Positions 1 through 7,478 of a stretch of 7,860 nucleotides of DNA are shown here, piece after piece. The position numbers and the translations under genes are program-made. Position 1 is the first letter of the stretch, and every line of letters starts with the position of its first letter. Under the pieces are notes generated by a model. The model saw only the letters and a program-made list of their open reading frames with translations. It searched no databases and was not told where the DNA came from. The DNA is from Actinomycetales bacterium Ga0077552 (GTDB lineage Bacteria; Actinomycetota; Actinomycetes; Actinomycetales; Microbacteriaceae): the NCBI GenBank assembly GCA_001464255.1, contig LNFD01000265.1:1-7860 (forward strand), written 5' to 3'.

Positions 1-1426
<1,426 letters not shown>

Positions 1427-1438
1427 CCACTCAGCGAA

Positions 1439-1476
1439 CCGTCGGCGAACGTTCAGCAACAGGCGTTCGCCGACGG
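1439..1476 (+). terminator. Perfect 13-bp inverted repeat after acnA (terminator or operator)
   Basis: Bases 1439-1451 (ccgtcggcgaacg) are the exact reverse complement of 1464-1476 (cgttcgccgacgg), separated by 12 nt; the two loop-closing pairs could extend it as G-U wobbles in RNA. It starts 12 bp after the acnA stop, where a factor-independent terminator would sit. There is no T-run on either strand, as in many high-GC actinobacterial terminators. It also lies about 36 to 73 bp upstream of the putative dxs start of transcription, so a regulator-binding palindrome for dxs is a real alternative. Confidence 0.6.
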
Positions 1477-1499
1477 GCCGCCTCACCGGCGCGCTCCCG

Positions 1500-1505
1500 T
1501 AGACT
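1500..1505 (+). promoter_or_regulatory. -10 box (TAGACT) of a probable leaderless dxs promoter
   Basis: TAGACT fits the actinobacterial TANNNT -10 consensus and ends 6 nt before the dxs ATG, which would place the transcript's first base at or next to the A of that ATG. No convincing -35 hexamer is seen 16-18 bp upstream, and no Shine-Dalgarno sequence precedes the ATG. Both fit a leaderless mRNA. The start site is inferred, not measured. Confidence 0.6.
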
Positions 1506-1511
1506 CGGTGA

Positions 1512-3458
1512 ATGGCACTGCTCGACACGATCCGCACACCCCGCGACCTCGACCGTCTCACCGAGTCGCAGATGGTCGAGCTGGCCGAGGAGATCCGCCG
1601 CTTCCTCGTCGCCGAGGTCTCGAAGACCGGCGGCCACTTGGGGCCGAACCTCGGGGTCGTCGAGCTCACGCTGGGCATCCACCGCGTCTTCGAGTCGCCG
1701 CGCGACGCGATCGTGTGGGACACCGGGCACCAGTCGTACGTGCACAAGCTGCTCACCGGGCGGCAAGACTTCTCGCTGCTGCGGCAGAAGGGCGGCCTCG
1801 CCGGGTACCCCCAGCGGTCGGAGAGCGAGCACGACATCGTCGAGAGCTCGCACGCCTCGAGCTCGCTCAGCTGGGCGGACGGCATATCGCGGGCTTTCGA
1901 GATGACGGGGCAGGACGACCGCCACGTCATCGCCGTCGTCGGCGACGGCGCCCTCACGGGCGGCATGACGTGGGAGGCCCTCAACAACATCAGCGACGAC
2001 AACAGCCGCAACCTCGTGATCGTCGTCAACGACAACGGCCGTTCGTACGCGCCCACGATCGGCGGCATGGCGCGCTTCCTCTCGACGGTGCGCACGCGCC
2101 GCTCGTACTACCGATTCCGCCGCGGCACCGAGCGGGCTTTCGGCTTCTTCGGTGCTCCGGGGCGTGCCGTGTACCGCGGCGTGCGGGGCGGCCTGCACGG
2201 CTTCCTCTCGCGCTTCACGAACAACGAGGCGCTGTACTCGAACCTCGACATCAAGTACATCGGGCCCATCGACGGGCACGACCTGAAGGATGTCGAGCGC
2301 GCGCTGCGCCAGGCGAAGGAGTACAGCGCGCCCGTCATCGTCCACGCGATCACCCAGAAGGGCAAGGGCTACGAGCCCGCCCTCGCCGACGTCGCCGACC
2401 AGTTCCACGCGGTCGGTCAGATCGACCCCGAGACGGGGGAGTCGGTCGAGCAGGCCAGTCGCCCGTCATGGACCTCGGTGTTCGCCGACGAGATCGTCGC
2501 GCTCGCCGACAAGGATCGCCGCATCGTCGGCATCACGGCCGCCATGCTGCGCCCCACCGGCCTGCACAAGCTCGCCGAGAAGCACCCCGACCGCATCATC
2601 GACGTCGGCATCGCCGAGCAGCATGCCGTCACCTCGGCCGCGGGCCTCGCCTTCGGCGGCATGCACCCGGTCGTCGCCGTCTACGCCACGTTCATCAACC
2701 GCGCCTTCGACCAGGTGCTCATGGATGTCGCGCTGCACAAGGCCGGCGTGACCTTCGTGCTCGATCGCGCCGGTGTCACGGGCCCCGATGGGGCCAGCCA
2801 CCACGGCATGTGGGACCTCTCGATCCTGCAGGTCGTGCCGAACATCCGCCTCGCCGCACCGCGCGATGCGACCCGCCTGCGCGAGGAGCTCGGCGAGGCC
2901 GTCGCGGTCGACGATGCCCCCACGGTCGTGCGCTTCTCGAAGGGCTCGGTCGGCACCGAGTTCGATGCCGTGCGCCGCACCGATGACGGCGTGGACGTGC
3001 TGCGCGAGGCGCCGCACAAGGACGTGCTCATCGTCACCGTCGGCCCGATGGCCAAGATCGGTCTCGAGGTCGCCGAGCGGCTCGCCGATCAGGGCATCGG
3101 TGCGACGGTCGTCGACCCCCGATGGGTGGTTCCCGTTCCCGCGAGCGTCATCGAGCTCGCGCGCGACCACCGCATCCTCGTGAGCATCGAGGACGGCGTG
3201 CGCGTCGGAGGCATCGGCACGCGCATCCGTCAGGATCTCCGCGCCGCGGGCGTCGACACGGCGGTGGACGAGCTCGGCCTCCCCGACGAGTTCCTCGAGC
3301 ACGCGACGCGGGAGGAGATCCTCGAGCGCGTCGGCCTCACGTCACAGGCGATCGCGCGCGATCTCGTCGCCCAGGTGCTCGGCACGCGCATCCCCGTCGC
3401 CCGCCCGCTGCCCGACGAGCACGGCGCGAGCGTCGATCAGGACGAGCGCACGCGGTAG
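1512..3458 (+). CDS. dxs: 1-deoxy-D-xylulose-5-phosphate synthase
   Basis: DXS condenses pyruvate with D-glyceraldehyde 3-phosphate, using thiamine diphosphate and Mg2+, to give DXP, the entry point of the MEP isoprenoid pathway and a thiamine/pyridoxal precursor. It is a cytoplasmic homodimer. The protein has 648 residues (E. coli has 620). Domain I carries GGHLGPNLG (His42, equivalent to E. coli His49), WDTGHQSYVHK, and the ThDP/metal motif running from GDG (144-146) to NDN (173-175). Domain II carries DVGIAEQHAVT, with Glu369 activating the cofactor (E. coli Glu370), followed by the DRAG...DGASHHG substrate-phosphate segment. Domain III is the transketolase C-terminal fold, ending in a charged tail. 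The ATG at 1512 fits the N-terminal MALLDTI and sits 6 nt after a TANNNT box; no Shine-Dalgarno is present. The last 22 bp overlap the convergent RibD-C-like gene. All catalytic residues checked are intact. Confidence 0.98.
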   Translation: MALLDTIRTPRDLDRLTESQMVELAEEIRRFLVAEVSKTGGHLGPNLGVVELTLGIHRVFESPRDAIVWDTGHQSYVHKLLTGRQDFSLLRQKGGLAGYPQRSESEHDIVESSHASSSLSWADGISRAFEMTGQDDRHVIAVVGDGALTGGMTWEALNNISDDNSRNLVIVVNDNGRSYAPTIGGMARFLSTVRTRRSYYRFRRGTERAFGFFGAPGRAVYRGVRGGLHGFLSRFTNNEALYSNLDIKYIGPIDGHDLKDVERALRQAKEYSAPVIVHAITQKGKGYEPALADVADQFHAVGQIDPETGESVEQASRPSWTSVFADEIVALADKDRRIVGITAAMLRPTGLHKLAEKHPDRIIDVGIAEQHAVTSAAGLAFGGMHPVVAVYATFINRAFDQVLMDVALHKAGVTFVLDRAGVTGPDGASHHGMWDLSILQVVPNIRLAAPRDATRLREELGEAVAVDDAPTVVRFSKGSVGTEFDAVRRTDDGVDVLREAPHKDVLIVTVGPMAKIGLEVAERLADQGIGATVVDPRWVVPVPASVIELARDHRILVSIEDGVRVGGIGTRIRQDLRAAGVDTAVDELGLPDEFLEHATREEILERVGLTSQAIARDLVAQVLGTRIPVARPLPDEHGASVDQDERTR

Positions 3459-3982
3459 CGCAGCTCGACGGCGCCCGCCGAGCCGATCGGCGTTGCCGAT
3501 TCGAGGTGCCACGGGATGCTCGCAGCGCTGTGCGGCAGCACCCGGGTTCCCGTTCCGAGCGTCACCGGCATCACGGTGAGGTGCAGGCGGTCGAGCAGCC
3601 CGGCGTCGACGAGGGAGCCCGCGAGCCGCCCGCCGCCCACGACCCACACGTCGCGCCCTGCGGCCGCCGCGCGTGCCGCCCCGATCGCGGTGACGGGGTC
3701 GGCGACCTGCTCGTACTGCGCGCCGTCGATCGAGGGCAGCGTGTCGGAGCCGCTCACGACCCACGTCGGCGTGCCGGTGTAGCCCCACGGCTCGCCCTCG
3801 GCAGCGAGCCACCGCAGCGTGCCTGCCCCCATGACGATCGCGCCGACGCCGCTGAGGAAGGCGTCGTACTGCTGCTGGAAGTCGTCGAAGCCGAAGGCGA
3901 GCAGCCAGTCGAGGGCATCGTCTCGATCGGCGATGAAGCCGTCGAGGCTCTGGGCGACGTAGTAGACAGTCGAACCGCTCAT
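3437..3982 (-). CDS. Dihydrofolate-reductase-like / RibD C-terminal domain protein
   Basis: This 181-residue protein belongs by sequence style to the RibD-C fold family related to dihydrofolate reductase, which binds NADPH and a pterin-like or other substrate. The real substrate is unknown. Visible family marks are YYVAQSLDGFIA near residues 7-18, VMGAGTLRWL at 50-59, WVVGGGRLAGSLVDAGLLDRL at 113-133, and the closing strand LTVMPVTLGTGTRVLP at 135-150. It is a stand-alone domain: there is no deaminase domain as in full RibD, and it is unlikely to be the cell's FolA. The ATG at 3982 is preceded by TAGCCT with a 6-nt gap and no Shine-Dalgarno, suggesting its own leaderless transcript. It lies between the fad operon and dxs, facing dxs and overlapping its 3' end. 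The sequence looks intact. Family call is confident; function is not assignable. Confidence 0.88.
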   Translation of the reverse strand: MSGSTVYYVAQSLDGFIADRDDALDWLLAFGFDDFQQQYDAFLSGVGAIVMGAGTLRWLAAEGEPWGYTGTPTWVVSGSDTLPSIDGAQYEQVADPVTAIGAARAAAAGRDVWVVGGGRLAGSLVDAGLLDRLHLTVMPVTLGTGTRVLPHSAASIPWHLESATPIGSAGAVELRYRVRSS

Positions 3983-3988
3983 GCCGTC

Positions 3989-3994
3989 AGGCTA
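3989..3994 (-). promoter_or_regulatory. -10 box (TAGCCT) of a probable leaderless promoter for the RibD-C-like gene
   Basis: On the minus strand TAGCCT is followed by exactly 6 nt and then the ATG at 3982, the same geometry as at dxs. No -35 hexamer is evident; that position falls inside the neighbouring GC-rich hairpin. The box shares one base (3994) with the hairpin stem. Assignment rests on consensus and spacing only. Confidence 0.5.
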
Positions 3995-4025
3995 GCGGCG
4001 GCCTCCGACACGGGAGGCCGCCGCT
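3994..4025 (-). terminator. Perfect 13-bp hairpin, probable fad operon terminator
   Basis: Bases 3994-4006 (agcggcggcctcc) and 4013-4025 (ggaggccgccgct) are exact reverse complements around a 6-nt loop. On the minus strand the hairpin starts 5 nt after the fadB stop codon, the expected place for a terminator. The stem is almost all G-C, but no U-run follows. It shares bases 4021-4025 with a second palindrome spanning the stop codon. Confidence 0.7.
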
Positions 4026-4037
4026 GAGCCTCAGCGG
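4021..4037. repeat. Short palindrome spanning the fadB stop codon
   Basis: ccgctgag (4021-4028) and ctcagcgg (4030-4037) are exact reverse complements around a single base. The fadB stop (4031-4033) lies within the right arm. In RNA it can form a 7-bp stem with a 3-nt loop. It shares five bases with the adjacent terminator stem, so the two folds compete in part. Confidence 0.5.
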
Positions 4038-6202
4038 ATGCCGCGGATGCGCGGCTCGTGGAAGGTGCCGCCGAACGCGCGCTCGGAGGCGCCGACGCGG
4101 TCGAGGAACGGCGTGACGCCGCCCATCTGGAACGGCCAACCGGCACCGAGGATCATGCAGAGGTCGATGTCCTCCGCGGCCGCGACGACGCCATCCTCGA
4201 GCATGCGGTGGATCTCGTCGGCGAGGCCGTCCTCGAGCCGGGCCGTCAGCTCGCCGACCGTGTAGGGCTTCGCATCGGCCGGGCGGTGCTTCTCGACGAT
4301 CGCGATGGCCTTCTTGTCGATGCCCTTCGACTGACCCTTGCTGTCCTTCTCCAGCAGCACGCCCGCCTCGGCGAGCTCGTGCAGGGCTCGCGAATCGAAG
4401 AAGCGGTCGGGGAACGCCGTGTGGTGCGTGTCGAGCACGTGCGCGCCGACCTTGAGCCCGACGAGGTCGAGCAGCACGAACGGGTCCATCGGCAGCCCGA
4501 AGTGGCGCTGCGCCTCGACCACGGTCTCGAACGGGGTGCCGAGCTCGACGGCGTGCATCGCCTCGCCGAGCACCTTCGCGAGGATGCGGTTGACGACGAA
4601 CCCGGGGGTGTCGGCGGTGATGACCGCGTTCTTGCGCAGCGCCTGCGCCGTGGCCATGGCCGTGGCGAGCGTCGCCTCGTCGGTCGCGGGGGTGTTGACC
4701 ACCTCGATGAGCGGCATGACCGCGACGGGGTTGAAGAAGTGGAAGCCCACGACCCGCTCGGGGTTCTTCAGCTTCGCGCCGATCTGCTCGACCGAGAGCG
4801 ACGAGGTGTTCGTCGCGAGCACGGCCTCGGGCGAGATGTGCTGCTCGATCTCGGCGAACACGTCCTGCTTGATCGACAGCTCTTCGAACACGGCCTCGAT
4901 GACCCAGTCGCAGTCGGCGAAGTCGGCCTTGTCGGTCGTGCCGGTGAGCAGGGCGTTCAGGCGGTTGGCCTCGTCGGTGTCGATACGGCCCTTCTGCAGC
5001 AGGCCGTCGATCTCGCCGCGGATGTAATCGAGCCCCTTGTCGACGCGCGCCTGATCGAGGTCGGTGATGATCACCGGCACCTGCAGGCGGCGCAGGAAGA
5101 GCAGCGCGAACTGGCTCGCCATGAGCCCGGCGCCGAGCACGCCCACCTTCGTGACCTTCTTCGCGAGCGCCTTGTCGGGAGCGCCGGCGGGCTTCTTGGC
5201 CCGCTTCTGCACGAGATTGAAGGCGTAGATGGATGCCCGGAACTGGTCGCCCGCGACGAGGTCGGCCAGGGCCGTGTCCTCGGCAGCGAAGCCCTCGGCC
5301 TTGGTCGAGCTCTTGGCCGCGGCGAGCAGCTCGAGCGCCGCGTAGGGCGACTTCGCGATCGTGCCGAGGCGCTTCTCGAGCGTCTTGCGGGCGATGCCGA
5401 TCGCGACATCCCACTTCACCGCGCGCTCGAGCTTGCCCGGTTCGTTCGGCCGCTTGACCTTCACGGCGCCCGTGAGCACCGAGTCGGCCCAGCGGATCGA
5501 GTCCTCCAGGAAGTTCGCGGGCGGCAGCATGACGTCGGCCATGCCGAGCTCGAAGGCTTCGGCGGGCTTGAGGGTGCGGTTGTTCTTGAGCGGGTTCTCG
5601 ACGACGACCTTGAGGGCGTTCTCGATTCCGATGAGGTTCGGCAGCAGCCAGGCACCACCCCAGCCGGGGATGATGCCGAGGAACACCTCGGGCAGCGCGA
5701 GCGCCGCGGCGCTCGAATCGAGCGTGCGGTAGTCGCAGTTGAGGGCCACCTCGACGCCGCCACCGAGCGCGAGCCCGTTGATGAAGCAGAACGAGGGCAC
5801 GCCGAGCTCGCCGAGCTTGCCGAGCGCGTAGTGGCCCAGCTGAGCCATCTGCAGGCCGGCCTCGTAGCTCGGGATGTCGCCGACCTTCGAGAGGTCGGCT
5901 CCCGCGGCGAGGATGAAGGGCTTGCCCGTGATCGCGAGCGCGCGGATCTCGCCCGCGGCGGCGCGCGCCTTCTGGGCGTCGAGCACCCCGGCGAGCTCCA
6001 TGAGGCCCTCGGGGCCGAGAGTGCTCGGCCTCGTGTGGTCGCGGCCGTTGTCGAGGGTGACGAGAGCGAGCATCCCGCCGCTCGGCAGCGGCACGTCGCG
6101 CACGTAGCTGTGCGTGACGACCTCGTCATCGCTCAGCGCGCGCAGCTCGGCGAACTGGTCGGGGGAGTACTGCGCGGTTGCGCTCGTGGTCGCCACGGTC
6201 AC
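4031..6202 (-). CDS. fadB: Bifunctional enoyl-CoA hydratase / 3-hydroxyacyl-CoA dehydrogenase
   Basis: This is the alpha subunit of the fatty acid beta-oxidation complex: it hydrates 2-enoyl-CoA and then oxidises L-3-hydroxyacyl-CoA with NAD+, supplying the thiolase encoded just upstream. The protein has 723 residues (E. coli FadB has 729). Residues ~20-210 form the crotonase domain, with AAGADLSKVGD in the oxyanion region and the two catalytic glutamates in GGGVEVA (Glu151) and LPEVFLG (Glu172). The NAD-binding domain starts around 352 with GAGLMA (357-362) and ITDLD. The dehydrogenase pair is His488 in GFHFFNP and Glu500, with Asn538 in PGFVVNR. The C-terminal 3HCDH domain runs to the end. 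The start is GTG at 6202, whose GTGA overlaps the thiolase stop; a second in-frame GTG at 6196 has AAGG 7 nt upstream and is equally plausible. The frame stays open upstream inside fadA, but that part is not FadB-like. Intact. Confidence 0.97.
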   Translation of the reverse strand: MTVATTSATAQYSPDQFAELRALSDDEVVTHSYVRDVPLPSGGMLALVTLDNGRDHTRPSTLGPEGLMELAGVLDAQKARAAAGEIRALAITGKPFILAAGADLSKVGDIPSYEAGLQMAQLGHYALGKLGELGVPSFCFINGLALGGGVEVALNCDYRTLDSSAAALALPEVFLGIIPGWGGAWLLPNLIGIENALKVVVENPLKNNRTLKPAEAFELGMADVMLPPANFLEDSIRWADSVLTGAVKVKRPNEPGKLERAVKWDVAIGIARKTLEKRLGTIAKSPYAALELLAAAKSSTKAEGFAAEDTALADLVAGDQFRASIYAFNLVQKRAKKPAGAPDKALAKKVTKVGVLGAGLMASQFALLFLRRLQVPVIITDLDQARVDKGLDYIRGEIDGLLQKGRIDTDEANRLNALLTGTTDKADFADCDWVIEAVFEELSIKQDVFAEIEQHISPEAVLATNTSSLSVEQIGAKLKNPERVVGFHFFNPVAVMPLIEVVNTPATDEATLATAMATAQALRKNAVITADTPGFVVNRILAKVLGEAMHAVELGTPFETVVEAQRHFGLPMDPFVLLDLVGLKVGAHVLDTHHTAFPDRFFDSRALHELAEAGVLLEKDSKGQSKGIDKKAIAIVEKHRPADAKPYTVGELTARLEDGLADEIHRMLEDGVVAAAEDIDLCMILGAGWPFQMGGVTPFLDRVGASERAFGGTFHEPRIRGIR

Positions 6203-7398
6203 GCCTTCTTTCCGGTGTAGTGCGGGTTCTCCCAGATGACGCTGCCGCCCTGGCCGAGGCCGACGCACATGGCCGTGAGGCCGTAGCGCACGTCGGGCCG
6301 CTCTTCGAACTGGCGGGCGAGCTGGATCATGAGACGCACGCCCGAGCTCGCGAGCGGGTGGCCGAGCGCGATCGCGCCTCCCCACGGGTTGACGCGCGGG
6401 TCGTCGTCGTCGATGCCGAAGTGATCGAGCAGGCTCAGCACCTGCACGGCGAACGCCTCGTTGAGCTCGAAGGCTCCGATGTCGTCGATCGTGAGCCCAG
6501 CCTTCTTCAGGGCCTTCTCGGTCGAGGGGATGGGGCCGATGCCCATGACCTCGGGGGCGACGCCCGCGTAGGCGAAGCTCACGAGGCGCATCTTGGTCGT
6601 CAGACCCAGCTCTTTCGCGGCATCCGCGCTCGCGAGCAGGCTCACGGTGGCGCCATCGGTGAGGGGCGAGGCGTTGCCGGCGGTGACGCGGCCGTGCGGG
6701 CGGAAGGGGGTCTTGAGGCCCGCGAGGCCCTCCATCGTGGTCTCGGGGCGCAGGCCCTCGTCGACCGTCGCGAGACCGTAGCCGCTCTCGCTGCGCAGGG
6801 CGACGGGAACGAGGTCGGGCTGGATCTTGCCGGCGGCGTAGGCCGCGGCGACCTTCTGCTGGCTGCGCATGCCGAAGCGGTCGGCGCGCTCCTTCGTGAG
6901 CGCGGGGAAGCGGTCGTGCAGCCGCTCGGCGGTGAGGCCCATGTTGAGCGCGTCGCCGCTCACGAGCTTCTCCGCGACGAACCGCGGGTTCGGGTCGGCG
7001 CCGAAGCCCATGGGGTGGCGCCCCATGTGCTCCACACCGCCCGCGATCGCGACGTCGTAGGCGCCGAAGGCGATGCCGCCGGCGGTCGTCGTGACCGAGG
7101 TCATGGCGCCCGCGCACATGCGGTCGATCGCGTAGCCGGGCACGCTCAGCGGCAGCCCGGCGAGGATCGCGGCGGTGCGGCCGAGCGTGAGGCCCTGGTC
7201 GCCGACCTGGGTGGTCGCGGCGATCGCGACGTCGTCGACACGGTCTTTCGGCAGCGAGGGGTTGCGCTCGAGCAGCCCGATCATCGCCTTGACGATGAGG
7301 TCGTCGGCGCGGGTGTTCCAGTACATTCCCTTCTCGCCCGCGCGCCCGAACGGGGTTCGGACCCCGTCCACGAATACGACGTCGGCTCGTTCAGCCAC
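6199..7398 (-). CDS. fadA: Acetyl-CoA acyltransferase (3-ketoacyl-CoA thiolase)
   Basis: Thiolase cleaves 3-ketoacyl-CoA with CoA to release acetyl-CoA, the last step of each beta-oxidation round, as partner of the FadB encoded next to it. The protein has 399 residues, a normal thiolase length. The acyl-accepting nucleophile is Cys95 in DRMCAGAM. The rest of the active site is Asn313 in NEAFAVQ, His347 in ALGHPLASSG and Cys378 in MCVGLGQGG. The N-terminus has the typical VDGVRTPFGRAG. The start is GTG at 7398, supported by GGGAGG 7 nt upstream. Its stop overlaps the fadB start by 4 nt (GTGA, 6199-6202), so the pair is probably one transcript with coupled translation, read fadA then fadB. A biosynthetic acetyl-CoA acetyltransferase role is possible from sequence alone, but the fadB linkage favours degradation. 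Intact. Confidence 0.96.
   Translation of the reverse strand: MAERADVVFVDGVRTPFGRAGEKGMYWNTRADDLIVKAMIGLLERNPSLPKDRVDDVAIAATTQVGDQGLTLGRTAAILAGLPLSVPGYAIDRMCAGAMTSVTTTAGGIAFGAYDVAIAGGVEHMGRHPMGFGADPNPRFVAEKLVSGDALNMGLTAERLHDRFPALTKERADRFGMRSQQKVAAAYAAGKIQPDLVPVALRSESGYGLATVDEGLRPETTMEGLAGLKTPFRPHGRVTAGNASPLTDGATVSLLASADAAKELGLTTKMRLVSFAYAGVAPEVMGIGPIPSTEKALKKAGLTIDDIGAFELNEAFAVQVLSLLDHFGIDDDDPRVNPWGGAIALGHPLASSGVRLMIQLARQFEERPDVRYGLTAMCVGLGQGGSVIWENPHYTGKKA
6204..6213 (-). promoter_or_regulatory. Purine-rich ribosome binding site for fadB, inside the end of fadA
   Basis: GGAAAGAAGG on the minus strand lies over the last codons of fadA. Its 3' end is 1 nt before the GTG at 6202 and 7 nt before the GTG at 6196. 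The spacing suits the inner GTG when the AAGG end is used, and the outer GTG when the GGA end is used, so it does not settle the start. Confidence 0.55.
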
Positions 7399-7405
7399 GA
7401 TGGTG

Positions 7406-7411
7406 CCTCCC
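7406..7411 (-). promoter_or_regulatory. Strong Shine-Dalgarno of fadA
   Basis: GGGAGG sits 7 nt before the GTG at 7398 and decides that start, since no other good initiation codon has such a site nearby. Unlike dxs and the RibD-C-like gene, fadA therefore looks like a leadered message. Confidence 0.75.
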
Positions 7412-7433
7412 AGGAGTTGATGGTCTGGCGCTC

Positions 7434-7439
7434 AGCCTA
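7434..7439 (-). promoter_or_regulatory. Candidate -10 box (TAGGCT) for the fadAB operon
   Basis: TAGGCT on the minus strand matches TANNNT. A start about 7 nt downstream would leave a leader of roughly 28 nt containing the GGGAGG site. No clear -35 or operator palindrome is seen in the 80-bp gap between the RNase D gene and fadA. Readthrough from the upstream gene cannot be excluded. Confidence 0.4.
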
Positions 7440-7455
7440 GGGAGGGCGCTGCGAG

Positions 7456-7469
7456 GGGGTGGGAACCCC
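7456..7469 (-). terminator. Weak hairpin after the RNase D gene
   Basis: ggggt (7456-7460) pairs with acccc (7465-7469) around a 4-nt loop, 10 nt past the stop of the upstream gene. The stem is only 5 bp and there is no U-run, so it is a poor terminator. It competes with another 5-bp pairing (7462-7466 with 7475-7479). Confidence 0.25.
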
Positions 7470-7478
7470 TGCGTGTTC

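Noticed and set aside
1427..1511. Thiamine (TPP) riboswitch or other leader RNA before dxs
   Set aside because: The gap is only 85 bp, has no THI-box-like conserved segments, and the -10 box sits at the start codon, leaving no transcribed leader.
1508..2986. A 492-codon frame overlapping dxs from a GTG at 1508
   Set aside because: The translation is Arg/His/Pro-rich and low in complexity, out of frame with the fully conserved DXS.
4058..6220. A 720-codon open frame antisense to nearly all of fadB
   Set aside because: It is the mirror of a GC-biased gene. Its translation is a low-complexity run rich in Arg, Glu, Asp, Val and Leu with no family motif, while the opposite strand has intact FadB motifs.
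6203..7117. Upstream extension of the fadB frame to an ATG at 7117
   Set aside because: The extension lies inside fadA in another frame and translates to an Arg/His/Gly-rich string with no similarity to FadB; the protein-like sequence begins at the GTG starts near 6200.
6178..7440. A 420-codon open frame on the plus strand opposite the thiolase
   Set aside because: It is a GC-bias shadow: there are no recognisable motifs, and the thiolase on the minus strand has all four catalytic residues.
7399..7478. FadR/TetR-type operator controlling fadAB
   Set aside because: I searched by eye for a palindrome around the candidate promoter and found only short 4-5 bp matches, not enough to claim an operator.
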